In this document: positions 24,661-32,641 of the stretch, one piece after another
How the letters are laid out: the number at the start of each line of letters is the position of its first letter
Numbering within the stretch: the first letter of the stretch is position 1
From: a virus
DNA length: 38,904 nucleotides
Virus record (IMG/VR): IMGVR_UViG_3300048930_000153
Span: 1-38,904 of that record
Strand: one strand, 5' to 3'
Notes under the pieces: generated by a model
Database searches by the model: none
Told to the model about the DNA's origin: nothing
Seen by the model: the letters and a program-made list of their open reading frames with translations, nothing else
Translations under genes and position numbers: made by a program

Positions 24661-27485
24661 GCTACGTTCCAGTCGGCGGACCACCAAGGGCGGCGCAACT
24701 CAACGGCCTAACCGCCGAGCTAGACTCAATCCTCAAGCTCCTATTCAGCGGCAAGAGTCCACTGATTTACTGGCCAGCGTGGGAGACTTCCGGCCTTTTC
24801 GGGAAGCCGTTTTACTTTGGTGATGACACAGCGTGGCCAATCCTCGACATCATCGCACCATCCGCGACGGTCTATGATCATTCGACCTACACAACCTTCG
24901 CCGCTGGACTTTCGGTTGACGACCAAGATGACGCAAAACACCTAGCCTACTCCGATTCAAATGACCCATGGACGCTCGACGATTCTTTGGAGGCACACAC
25001 AACACAGATCGACCCGGGAACGGGACTTGAAACCTATTGGTGGGCCCGCCGGCAGCCGATCACGGGAATACTTACGGCACGCGAAAGATATCGCAGGCTC
25101 GATGTCGCTGAGATCATCATTGAGGGTTGGGATCATTCCTCCGATTTCGATTGGGAGGCCGAGTGGGACAAGTATCATTTCCTGCGATTCCACAACCTCG
25201 ACCCGGAGCCGCTGACAGTTAATCTACCTGGTTCGGTTGAACTGACTATCCCTGCATTTGGTATTCAGGCGGTGCGCCGGACGTATCCGCGCGCCGATGA
25301 ATGGTCAACGACCTACCTTTATATGTGGGAAGCAATCTCCGGCGATCAGTTAATCATTGACGGGGTTCGTGAGAATAACGTCGCAAGCCTGCTTTGTTTT
25401 CATCAATGGCTTGGTGAGATTGCGCTTGGGACAAGCCCGGTTGCTGGAGTCTATGAGGACCCGCGCACAGTATGGGATGGGCGCAACATGTTGCCGAGGA
25501 CCTTGGCGACTGATTGCAGAATAGGGGAACTACTCTACCACCTCGGCAACGTGTTGAGCTTTGATGACGCGGACACTACTGGGACGGCGGCGCGAGACAC
25601 GATAGCGGATTGGGCGACATTGGAGCTTGCTGCCGGCGTTGCTGGCGTAACAGCTACAGCTTCCGGCAATACGCTCACAATCTCAGCGGCGACTGGCATG
25701 ACTGCACCAGTGGATGCAATGGGCGTCACTTCCAACATCCTGCCAGCGTCTCCGACGACGTTGCCGGTTGTGAACACTGACGGCATTGCGTTGGATGGTG
25801 ACGCTGCGACTGGAATAAAGACATCAGTTGAAGGCTTGTCCGCTCAATACACAGACCAGACGGACCCAGGAGATCCACCTATTGACGTTGAGGAGGATGT
25901 CGCCAAGGGCGTTAGGTCTGCGTTCCTGTTCGATTCCGCGCTCACGGTTTGGGGAAGCGACTTAGATGACGCCGGATCACTGGATGATGATGGAGGAACC
26001 GGAACCGAGGTTGTAACAATTCCTTCGGTTTCATGGTCGTCGGACGGTTGGCGCATTGTCGGACACGGATCGTCAACACTGCCGACATTCGCCGGCTACG
26101 CTGTTACTCAAACGGAATTGAGGCGCGGCACGTTCACATCAACGACGGTGGCGCTACCATTTGGAGGTAACGTAATTGATGGCCGAGACGATTTTGCGGA
26201 CCCGCTTTTCTCCAGCAAGTTCACCCGCGAAATCTCAGATTACGTCGGAGCAACTGACATATTCGATCAGGTGTTTTACTACGGTCACCCGGACGCGGGC
26301 GACGCGGAAGGGTTGGATGCTGGAATTGATTGGGAACCATCGAGGCAAATAAACACAGCGTCCGAGTTCAAACGCGATGAAGCGCCAGCCAATCAGCAAG
26401 CAACGCGCAATCTTCCAGTCTATGTCCTAACCGACACCGGAGATCGAGTTTTGGCTAATTATGAAACCGCTGGATGGTATCTGGCGAACCGCGCCGACGC
26501 CCAATCATTGCAGGTTGAGGACGAGCAGAAGCTTGTCCGAGTCAAAGTTATGGCTGCGCACTTCAACCGTGTGAGTCAGAGGCTTCAATCCATAACACAC
26601 ATTTACCCTTTTACCGCCGATGACGTTCTGTGGTACGGAGACATCGAGGATGGGACTTGGCCGTGGGCAGAACCTCAGAAGCCTACTGGATTCCATCGCA
26701 CTGTTCTATCGTCCGGCAGCCGGGTTGACGCGCTTGGGATCACAGTGTCGAGCGTCACATACGATTCAACGACAGGATACTACGTCACCCAGTCCAATTG
26801 GGCGGCGTGGGCCGCTGGCGTTGGACTAACGTTTCACTCGTGGAGATTGCGGAGCCCTGAGGAGGGACCGATTGCTGCGTCGGAGTTTCCGACTTTGGAT
26901 AGCGCAACCGGCGCAACGTGGTGGAGATACACGGCAGATTCCTGCCACCTCGGAGGCTTCACAACCGGCGTTGAGCGGTCATTCACGTACGCGACACTTC
27001 CAGACCCTCCGGGAGTTGTGAGTTTCACGGATGAGGAGAAACTCGTTCCACCTGCCGACTGGTTCAACATCACAACGCCGAACGCCGGAGTAGGATTCCC
27101 AGCAGGACAGATTTGGGTGAGCGAGTACGTGAACGAGTTGGCCTATGGCACTGAGTCATCTCCGGCGCCATCCGGCTGGCAACGCGCCACTGACGACCGG
27201 CTCCTGATTTACCCCATCGCACACATTGGGTATGCCGACGACCCGCACGGCCCGAACTGGTACGAAGGTGGCGGCATCCCGTATTACATCTACGATTTCG
27301 ACGACCACGAGATGGCCGTCGTCGACCCCATCCCCGAGTCCTCGCAATTCGTTCTCCGCTCCAGCCTGCCGGACACGATCACCGGGAACGACTGCGCGGA
27401 CCAGTTGGATGGGGAGTTGGTTAACGGGCAGGAGGGGTTCCTTCTTTCGCTTTGCCCACGCCTAGTGTACGTTCGGACACCATGA
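24651..27485 (+). CDS. Large tail-tip/baseplate-like protein (944 aa)
   Basis: It is the last large gene of the tail module and all-beta in character. An N-terminal PVGGPPRAAQLNGLTAELDSI region is followed by a long middle with many Trp/Tyr strands and an Ala/Thr-rich stretch (about 325-375). The C-terminal part has repeated YADDPHGPNWYEGGG-like Gly/Asp loops. Position suggests a tip or receptor-contact protein. I see no enzyme motif. Start ATG 24651 lies in the previous gene. Confidence 0.55.
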   Translation: MALGYVPVGGPPRAAQLNGLTAELDSILKLLFSGKSPLIYWPAWETSGLFGKPFYFGDDTAWPILDIIAPSATVYDHSTYTTFAAGLSVDDQDDAKHLAYSDSNDPWTLDDSLEAHTTQIDPGTGLETYWWARRQPITGILTARERYRRLDVAEIIIEGWDHSSDFDWEAEWDKYHFLRFHNLDPEPLTVNLPGSVELTIPAFGIQAVRRTYPRADEWSTTYLYMWEAISGDQLIIDGVRENNVASLLCFHQWLGEIALGTSPVAGVYEDPRTVWDGRNMLPRTLATDCRIGELLYHLGNVLSFDDADTTGTAARDTIADWATLELAAGVAGVTATASGNTLTISAATGMTAPVDAMGVTSNILPASPTTLPVVNTDGIALDGDAATGIKTSVEGLSAQYTDQTDPGDPPIDVEEDVAKGVRSAFLFDSALTVWGSDLDDAGSLDDDGGTGTEVVTIPSVSWSSDGWRIVGHGSSTLPTFAGYAVTQTELRRGTFTSTTVALPFGGNVIDGRDDFADPLFSSKFTREISDYVGATDIFDQVFYYGHPDAGDAEGLDAGIDWEPSRQINTASEFKRDEAPANQQATRNLPVYVLTDTGDRVLANYETAGWYLANRADAQSLQVEDEQKLVRVKVMAAHFNRVSQRLQSITHIYPFTADDVLWYGDIEDGTWPWAEPQKPTGFHRTVLSSGSRVDALGITVSSVTYDSTTGYYVTQSNWAAWAAGVGLTFHSWRLRSPEEGPIAASEFPTLDSATGATWWRYTADSCHLGGFTTGVERSFTYATLPDPPGVVSFTDEEKLVPPADWFNITTPNAGVGFPAGQIWVSEYVNELAYGTESSPAPSGWQRATDDRLLIYPIAHIGYADDPHGPNWYEGGGIPYYIYDFDDHEMAVVDPIPESSQFVLRSSLPDTITGNDCADQLDGELVNGQEGFLLSLCPRLVYVRTP

Positions 27486-27697
27486 TTCCCACCCACCCAC
27501 TTCCACGTCCAGGGTCTCTCTATTGCATGCGGGATTTCGCGCAAGTTGTTGTTGAGGTGCGCGGTAGCGTGATTTTGCGCAACCGCGTCCACGGGCAGGA
27601 GGTGGGCGTGGTGTACCGCAGGAGAGGCGAGGACTACGACACCTGCCGGGGGTCAGCGGAGTTTTCCCGGCTTTTTCAGTTGGTTGGAAACGGCTGA
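27482..27697 (+). CDS. Small protein ending the late operon (71 aa)
   Basis: The ATG overlaps TGA of the 944-aa gene. It is small with a beta core (AQVVVEVRGSVILRNRV, then VGVVYRRRG). No family. It is the last gene before the longest late/early intergenic gap. Confidence 0.5.
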   Translation: MIPTHPLPRPGSLYCMRDFAQVVVEVRGSVILRNRVHGQEVGVVYRRRGEDYDTCRGSAEFSRLFQLVGNG

Positions 27698-27777
27698 CGC
27701 GCAATGCGTTGGCTCATGTCCCGTGGTGGTGCTTAAAATCTTTCGGAAAATTGCTTGCAAGGTTTTAGGAGTGGGGT
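27698..27777 (+). promoter_or_regulatory. 80-bp late/early boundary with weak hairpin and promoter-like boxes
   Basis: The hairpin 27693-27700/27706-27713 (8 bp with two G-T pairs, loop of 5) overlaps the end of the late operon but no T tract follows, so it is at best a weak terminator. Further on, TTGCAA (27755-27760) and TATGGT (27777-27782) are 16 bp apart and could form a sigma70-like promoter, but the -10 box then overlaps the ATG at 27778, which has its own AGGAG (27767-27771). If the promoter is real, transcription would start downstream and use ATG 27790. Confidence 0.3.
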
Positions 27778-28071
27778 ATGGTCTGGGGCATGCAGATAAA
27801 GGTAATCCGATTCGGTAGGCCAGTTGAAAGAAGCTTCAACCGGCGGGACCAGAGTGCTGAGGCTGGCATGAGCTGCTACGATTTCTCCGAAGATGGTACA
27901 GTCAACCTCGTCGGATGGTACTTCGGTTTCACCCCCCGCGATGCTTGGGTGGGCGTTGGGGATCTTGTTGGCCAAGGCTCTGATGGAGAGCCAATCGTGG
28001 TGAACTTTAGGGGGCGCAAGATCAGCGAAGCGGAGAAAAACCAGCTCCTTCCAGCGTGGGCCGACAGATAA
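27778..28071 (+). CDS. Early-operon hypothetical protein (97 aa)
   Basis: First gene of the early operon. ATG 27778 follows AGGAG; ATG 27790 is an alternative start. The protein is beta-rich with WYFGFTPRDAW and a C-terminal GRKISEAEKNQLLP helix. No family recognised. Confidence 0.55.
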   Translation: MVWGMQIKVIRFGRPVERSFNRRDQSAEAGMSCYDFSEDGTVNLVGWYFGFTPRDAWVGVGDLVGQGSDGEPIVVNFRGRKISEAEKNQLLPAWADR

Positions 28072-28113
28072 AAATTCAACCTTAAACTCAATATTCCCAA
28101 CCCAGCCAATCAC

Positions 28114-28272
28114 ATGTCCAAACGCAAAAACCCTAAAATCGGCCGCGGAGTATCCATCCGCTGGGAGACCTACCAGTCAAGCCAAGCTAAGGCTGACGCG
28201 CTCGGCATCTCATGGTCTGAGTACGTCTGTCGGCTCATTGAGGCTGACGTTGAAAGGAAGGAGGCAAAATGA
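28114..28272 (+). CDS. Ribbon-helix-helix-like regulator (52 aa)
   Basis: Too short to stand out, but clear. The basic start SKRKNPKIG is followed by the strand GVSIRWE, then helix A (QSSQAKADALG), a turn (ISWSEY) and helix B (VCRLIEADVERKE). That is the Arc/MetJ-type ribbon-helix-helix order of a dimeric DNA-binding repressor. The stop overlaps the next ATG (28269), whose AAGGAGG lies inside this gene. It may control the early operon. Confidence 0.65.
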   Translation: MSKRKNPKIGRGVSIRWETYQSSQAKADALGISWSEYVCRLIEADVERKEAK

Positions 28273-28454
28273 GCGAAGCGCAGAAAAAGATCCTTGCCGA
28301 GTTTGACGCGATGACTCCAGCGCAGAAAAGTTTAGCCGCCTTCTACCTAGTCGGCTGGTGCGAATGCCAAGTGGCCACCGACCCAACCGGGGACGCGGCG
28401 CGAGCATTCTACCGAGCCGTTGGCTACGCATCCGTACCGGAGGGCGAACGATGA
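28269..28454 (+). CDS. Small hypothetical protein (61 aa)
   Basis: A short helical protein (SEAQKKILAEFDAMTPAQKS) with a Trp-Cys-Glu-Cys motif (GWCECQ). ATG 28269 is preceded by AAGGAGG. No family. Coupled to both neighbours. Confidence 0.5.
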   Translation: MSEAQKKILAEFDAMTPAQKSLAAFYLVGWCECQVATDPTGDAARAFYRAVGYASVPEGER

Positions 28455-28642
28455 AAGGGCCACTAACCTACGCTGAAATCGTTGCCACGATTCACCCACT
28501 CGCCGTCAACGCGCTCGCGGAAATCCGCATTGCGCTCAACCCATCCACCCGATTCGCGCAACAGCTTGAGGCAATGGAGGAGGTGGAAGCCTACCTCGAA
28601 ACCATCGAAGATGAAACCAAACCTTTACCGCCCACCCTATGA
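28451..28642 (+). CDS. Small helical hypothetical protein (63 aa)
   Basis: The ATG overlaps the previous TGA. Mostly one long acidic helix (FAQQLEAMEEVEAYLETIEDE) with a Pro-rich end. No family; overlaps the next start. Confidence 0.5.
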   Translation: MKGPLTYAEIVATIHPLAVNALAEIRIALNPSTRFAQQLEAMEEVEAYLETIEDETKPLPPTL

Positions 28643-28875
28643 CTCTCCACCGTGCCGCCAAACTGGCCGAATACACTGCCATCGGCTTCGCTGTGATCCT
28701 CCTCCTCGTGAGCCTGCGCCCTAGCGTCATCGCTCTCCTCGCATGCCTCCTCGTCATGGGCGCCTGGGTCACAGGCGCCGTCATGTGGGGACTCGGCAGG
28801 CATCACGAGGCAGACCAACCCCCCTCCGGCGAAGCCGATCCGGCAGGCCCGGAATCCACCAAGCCGCAGGTCTAG
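28639..28875 (+). CDS. Small two-TM membrane protein (78 aa)
   Basis: It has two hydrophobic helices (IGFAVILLLVSL and IALLACLLVMGAWVTGAVMWGL) and a polar Pro/Glu-rich tail. It could be an early membrane protein involved in exclusion or host take-over, which is unproven. The position in an early operon argues against a holin. The ATG overlaps TGA. Confidence 0.55.
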   Translation: MTLHRAAKLAEYTAIGFAVILLLVSLRPSVIALLACLLVMGAWVTGAVMWGLGRHHEADQPPSGEADPAGPESTKPQV

Positions 28876-28898
28876 CCGGAGGGGATGATTTTCCAGCA

Positions 28899-29114
28899 GT
28901 GAAAACCAACCAACGAGCACTGAAATCCAAAAGCCTAAGGGCGGCGCTCTATTACAGCGCCAACGGGAAGTGTCAGATATGCGGAGTTGAGCTTCCCGAC
29001 GACTGGCACGCAGACCACATAATTCCATGGAAACAATCACAGACAACGAACGTCCACCAGATGCAGGCATTGTGTCCAAAGTGCAATTTGGCAAAGGGAG
29101 GCAGATTGATTTAA
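28899..29114 (+). CDS. HNH endonuclease domain (71 aa), probably first half of an HNH-helicase
   Basis: It carries a zinc/HNH fold: CQIC and CPKC Cys pairs with the catalytic ADHIIPW and TNVHQMQALC segments, ending NLAKGG. GTG 28899 is the likely start, with GGAGGGG 14 nt upstream. In the phage family I recognise, this domain is fused directly to the SF2 helicase found next, with the helicase core beginning within about ten residues of the NLxKG motif. Here a -1 frame change separates them at the slippery site 29093-29099. Confidence 0.75.
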   Translation: MKTNQRALKSKSLRAALYYSANGKCQICGVELPDDWHADHIIPWKQSQTTNVHQMQALCPKCNLAKGGRLI

Positions 29115-30739
29115 GGAGTTTTCAACAGGAGTTTTACAAGTCCACATCCGGCGCAGCGCTTGGACTGCGGCGGTTCAATGAAATCATCGCGTGCGTAACG
29201 CCGGGCGGCGGTAAGTCAATCCTTCCAATTCTTTGCGAGCCGTTGCTGCGCGGTGTGGCGCAAAAGATTTTATGGGTCGTTCCGAGGGTGAACCTTGGCC
29301 AGGACGCAGAGCAAAAGTCCGCTGCGTTCGGCGTGCCGTTGCGGTTTTCTGGTAATGACACCAAACCACACAGGGGTCTTGCCGGGTACATCACCACCTA
29401 TCAAGCCATTTGCGCTGCGCCCAACCTTCACGCCTACGAGTTTGCCAATCACCGATACATCTTGGTACTGGATGAGCCACACCACATTGGCGAGGACTCC
29501 GTTACAGTTTCGGCAATCGCTCCACTATGGAACGCTGCGGTCTTCCGCGTGATGATGAGCGGCACAATGGAGAGGTGGAGTGGCGAGAAGATTGCGTTCC
29601 TCCCGTACGCTGGAAGATTGCCAGACCTCACTACGACGGAAGAAAGAAAATGCATCACCTACAGCAGGAGCGAGGCGTTAAGAGACGACGTTATTGTTCC
29701 GCTTGAGTTTTTCCACGTTGACGGAGCGGCGCAATGGATAGACGCAAGCGGCAATAAGCATGAGGAGGAGAGCATTGCTGGTAATGGCGCCTTGGCCAGC
29801 CAGATGATTTACACGGTCCTAAGGACAGACTACGCATTCCAACTGCTAAGAGATTGCGTGAATCACTGGATGGAACATAGGGCTAAAAACCCGTGGGCTC
29901 AGCTTTTAATCATTACGCACAGCGTTGAAAGATCCAAGGAGATGGCCGCCAAGGTGCGTGAGCTTTTCAATGTTGAGATTGGGGTCGCCACCGGAGACGA
30001 CCCTAAAGCCAACAAGTCGATTGCCTCGTTTTGCTCTGGCAAGACCCCCGCGATTTCAACGTGCCAGATGGCCTACGAGGGCATGGACGCCCCGAGAGTC
30101 ACTCACATAGCTTGCCTAACACACATCAGGAGCAAGCCGTGGATTGAACAGATGTTTGCCCGAGCCGTCCGAAAGTTTCAAACCAAGAGCAAGGCTTGGG
30201 TGTTCTGCCCGGACGACCCGCTGATGAATGACGTTATAAGCGCCATCAGCGCGGAGCAGGTTGAGTGCGTGAAGGAAAGGGCTCAACCCGTGCAATCATT
30301 GTGCGGGGACGCTGCGCCGCTTAGTTCTGTGGACGACCAATTCATCGTCCCTCTTGGATCCGAGGCTACCGGAAAGAGATTCTCACAGCTGGACGGAATG
30401 GTTGAGATTTCCCCTGGTGCGCTTGAGTGGATACGACAACACGGAAACCTCGACCCAGCCTCGGTGGCTTTCGCGTTTAAGTATTGCGGTCAGCAGGTGC
30501 CCGAGGTGAATGCGGAGTACAAGCCGGCAATCATAACACAAAGCCAGGAGGAAAAGAAACTGCGGTCGGCGATTCAGGAGCAGTGCAACCGACTTGACTA
30601 CATGCGCGGCGCGGAGAACGGATTCACCAATAAACAGCTTCTGCGTAAGTTTGGAGTGGCTAGGAAGGATATGAATCTGGAGCAGCTTGGAGCCGTGTGG
30701 CGGTTCCTTGCGCGCGAAATGTCTAGCTTTCAACGATAA
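29027..30739 (+). CDS. SF2 DEAD/DEAH helicase (570 aa as an open frame)
   Basis: Walker A TPGGGKS ends near residue 64, DEPHH is at 149-153, motif III SGT near 179, and motif VI-like QMFARAVRKF in the C-terminal helicase lobe. The C-terminal 170 residues are a helical tail. ATG 29027 lies inside the HNH gene in another frame, has no good Shine-Dalgarno and would add about 27 residues that read like frame noise; homology begins near LRSFQQEF. The true start may therefore be a frameshift from the HNH frame, or GTG 29081. Role: DNA unwinding or repair in phage replication. Confidence 0.8.
   Translation: METITDNERPPDAGIVSKVQFGKGRQIDLRSFQQEFYKSTSGAALGLRRFNEIIACVTPGGGKSILPILCEPLLRGVAQKILWVVPRVNLGQDAEQKSAAFGVPLRFSGNDTKPHRGLAGYITTYQAICAAPNLHAYEFANHRYILVLDEPHHIGEDSVTVSAIAPLWNAAVFRVMMSGTMERWSGEKIAFLPYAGRLPDLTTTEERKCITYSRSEALRDDVIVPLEFFHVDGAAQWIDASGNKHEEESIAGNGALASQMIYTVLRTDYAFQLLRDCVNHWMEHRAKNPWAQLLIITHSVERSKEMAAKVRELFNVEIGVATGDDPKANKSIASFCSGKTPAISTCQMAYEGMDAPRVTHIACLTHIRSKPWIEQMFARAVRKFQTKSKAWVFCPDDPLMNDVISAISAEQVECVKERAQPVQSLCGDAAPLSSVDDQFIVPLGSEATGKRFSQLDGMVEISPGALEWIRQHGNLDPASVAFAFKYCGQQVPEVNAEYKPAIITQSQEEKKLRSAIQEQCNRLDYMRGAENGFTNKQLLRKFGVARKDMNLEQLGAVWRFLAREMSSFQR
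29093..29099 (+). other. Candidate -1 programmed frameshift site A AAG GGA
   Basis: In the HNH reading frame (codons gca aag gga) the heptamer AAAGGGA has the canonical X XXY YYZ form. A -1 shift enters the helicase frame and gives ...CNLAKGRQIDLRSFQ. The zero-frame TAA follows at 29112-29114. A perfect TAAGGAG lies at 29112-29118. A one-base assembly error is the alternative. Confidence 0.45.
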
Positions 30740-31371
30740 TGAGAACCTCCACCCTAGGCGGACCAGACGAGCTTGGCGATTGCGCCGCGCCGAAGGGTTC
30801 TAAGCCGTGGGCGGTGTTCGTTCGCAATGAGCTTAACTCCGTCCTTCGCGAAGCTGAGGGGTCAAGCGACACGGCAAAGGTGTATTTTCACGCGATCCGC
30901 GAGACCGAAGCGTGGAAAGTGCTGGATGACGCCAAGGGCCAACCCTTCATGTCGTTCGAGCTTTTCTGCACTCACCGCCGACCGCAGGGGTTGGGGTATG
31001 AGATAGGGCATATCGAGCGCATCATCCACGAACGCTCCGAGCGGGAGGTGGCGGGGGCGATTAGGGCGGCGCAAGCGTCAGGTCCGCATGGGAACCTGCC
31101 GGGTGAGATGAATAGCAGGAACAGAGTTGACGTTGTAAACCCTGCTCCAACCAAAGGAGGCAACTCCCAATCCTACCTCGCCTCCCGCCTAAAACGCGAC
31201 CGCCCCGACATCGCGGCGCGGGTGGAGGCTGGGGAGTTTAAGAGCATGAGGGCGGCGGCGGTGGAGGCGGGCATCATCAAGGTCAAGCCACCCCTGGAAA
31301 TAGCACTGGCGGCATACAACAAACTTTCGGAGTCCGATAAAGAATCATTCAGAAACACAATCCAACCATGA
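30739..31371 (+). CDS. Phage DNA-binding hypothetical protein (210 aa)
   Basis: ATG 30739 overlaps the helicase TAA. The N-terminal part has WAVFVRNELNSVL and a TEAWKVLDDA helix. The C-terminal segment SYLASRLKRDRPDIAARVEAG followed by MRAAAVEAGI is a helix-turn-helix-like motif often found in phage replication-module proteins. Probably DNA binding, role unknown. It overlaps the next gene by 4 nt. Confidence 0.6.
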   Translation: MRTSTLGGPDELGDCAAPKGSKPWAVFVRNELNSVLREAEGSSDTAKVYFHAIRETEAWKVLDDAKGQPFMSFELFCTHRRPQGLGYEIGHIERIIHERSEREVAGAIRAAQASGPHGNLPGEMNSRNRVDVVNPAPTKGGNSQSYLASRLKRDRPDIAARVEAGEFKSMRAAAVEAGIIKVKPPLEIALAAYNKLSESDKESFRNTIQP

Positions 31372-31601
31372 CCACCAACCCAAACGAACCCAAACGCCAA
31401 CCCAAAACCATCAAGTTCAATGGTCGAACATACAAACTCAAGACACCATTCAGGTGGATTGACGAGAAGGTCGGAATCAACGAGGGGCCGCATTACACGT
31501 GCAAGGAAGTCCCTGGAGTGGTTTTCATGCCTGACGCGGGATACCTCTACGCCGGCCAGAAACTCGGATTTATGCACATGATCGTCCAATTCGTTTATTG
31601 A
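31368..31601 (+). CDS. Small early hypothetical protein (77 aa)
   Basis: A basic Pro/Lys-rich start, then a beta core (IKFNGRTYKLKTPF, GVVFMPDAGYLYAG). No family. ATG overlaps TGA. Its stop directly precedes the structured leader of the RecT-like gene. Confidence 0.5.
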   Translation: MTTNPNEPKRQPKTIKFNGRTYKLKTPFRWIDEKVGINEGPHYTCKEVPGVVFMPDAGYLYAGQKLGFMHMIVQFVY

Positions 31602-31734
31602 TTTCGGTGGGCAGCCGAAACCGCAACCCGTGAGTGCGGCAGACTCAGCGAGGGTCGTAGATGCCCGCTTCACGCCCTAGACCCCCGGCTAGGGTGGCTG
31701 AGCAAAACCACGGTGCCGGGGGATTATTTCGGAG
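31602..31734 (+). ncRNA. Structured leader RNA before RecT-like gene (candidate cis-regulator)
   Basis: A 143-nt gap in a genome otherwise without gaps. Hairpins: TTTCGG/CCGAAA (31602-31607/31615-31620); CCGCA/TGCGG (31621-31625/31635-31639); GACTC/GGGTC (31642-31646/31652-31656, loop AGCGA, one G-U); CCCTAG/CTAGGG (31675-31680/31689-31694). GGGCA/TGCCC (31609-31613/31662-31666) would close a junction around the second and third. The loop CCCCCGG (31682-31688) is fully complementary to CCGGGGG (31716-31722), an H-type pseudoknot. CCGAAA can also pair with TTTCGG at 31727-31732, covering the GGAG of the next gene. Confidence 0.5.
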
Positions 31735-31744
31735 AAAAACTCAA

Positions 31745-32641
31745 ATGGAAAACAAAGATACAGCAGTGCAGACAGTTCAACCGCAACTCTCACCGGTGAT
31801 CGCCGGCCCAAAGGGGTTGCAAATCGCAGACCTAGACAGCCTTTGGCGGTTCTCAGGCTATGTCGCATCTTCGGGACTCGCGCCCAAAGGAATCCAATCG
31901 CGGGAAGCTATCTTCGTCGCGATTCAGATGGGGATGGAGGTGGGGCTCACACCGATGGCCGCGCTCCAGAACATCGCAGTCATCAACGGTCGCCCGTCCA
32001 TTTGGGGTGACGCGCAACTCGGCGTTGTCCGGTCCACCGGTGAGCTTGAGCAGTTCGCAGAGTGGTACGAGGACAAGGGCCAAAAAATCCCGCGCAACCC
32101 AACCACATTTACAGACACTTTGACCGCGGTATGCCGGGTGAAGCGACGCGGATACGAAGCCGCTGAGAGTTCCTTCGCGGTGTCAGACGCCAAGTCTGCA
32201 AACCTGTGGGGAAAGGACGGCCCATGGAAGCAGTACCCAGCGCGGATGCTGCGGATGCGGGCTCGGTCTTTTGCGCTGCGCGACCAGTTTGGTGACGCGC
32301 TGCGCGGCATGCACACCGCCGAGGAGGTGGCGGATCAAGGGTCGTATGTCGATGTGGAGACGGAGCGGGTGGAGTCTGAAAAAGTGCAGGAGGCGAAGCT
32401 GCAAGAACCGCAAGGAGACGACCATGAGATGGGACCGGTGGACACGCTGGCGTCACGGCTCACCGCCGAATCCTTAACCCTCGACGAGCTTAAGGCCTGG
32501 GGGAAAAAGACTGGCAACATCGCCAATGCTGAGGCAATCACAGAGTGGGCTGACATCCCGCCGTCAGTCGCGACGCGACTCAACCGAGCAATCGCTGGGC
32601 TCTTGGCCCAACTAAAGGCGGCGAATGGAGGTGTGGAGTGA
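31745..32641 (+). CDS. RecT-like single-strand annealing protein (298 aa)
   Basis: It has the RecT-family core: GLAPKGIQSREAIFVAIQMG, then EVGLTPMAALQNIAVINGRPSIWGD near 65-89, AVCRVKRRG, SDAKSANLWGKDGPW and MLRMRARSFALRDQF. RecT proteins anneal complementary single strands during phage recombination. The C-terminus is a helical extension. I chose ATG 31745 (GGAG 31731-31734). An in-frame ATG at 31661 with GAGGG would add 28 low-complexity residues and cross the structured leader, so it is less likely. Confidence 0.8.
   Translation: MENKDTAVQTVQPQLSPVIAGPKGLQIADLDSLWRFSGYVASSGLAPKGIQSREAIFVAIQMGMEVGLTPMAALQNIAVINGRPSIWGDAQLGVVRSTGELEQFAEWYEDKGQKIPRNPTTFTDTLTAVCRVKRRGYEAAESSFAVSDAKSANLWGKDGPWKQYPARMLRMRARSFALRDQFGDALRGMHTAEEVADQGSYVDVETERVESEKVQEAKLQEPQGDDHEMGPVDTLASRLTAESLTLDELKAWGKKTGNIANAEAITEWADIPPSVATRLNRAIAGLLAQLKAANGGVE

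Noticed and set aside
27693-27713. Strong intrinsic terminator at the end of the late operon
   Set aside because: Stem has two G-T pairs and lacks a U tract; kept only as a weak boundary element.
31602-31744. tRNA, cobalamin riboswitch, group I intron or ribozyme in the RecT leader
   Set aside because: CCGCAACC and similar strings recall parts of known RNAs, but no T-arm, B12 box, intron core or ribozyme catalytic core can be completed.
31661-31744. N-terminal extension of the RecT-like protein from ATG 31661
   Set aside because: The extra 28 residues are Arg/Pro-rich noise, they cross the structured leader, and the family core fits ATG 31745 with its own Shine-Dalgarno.
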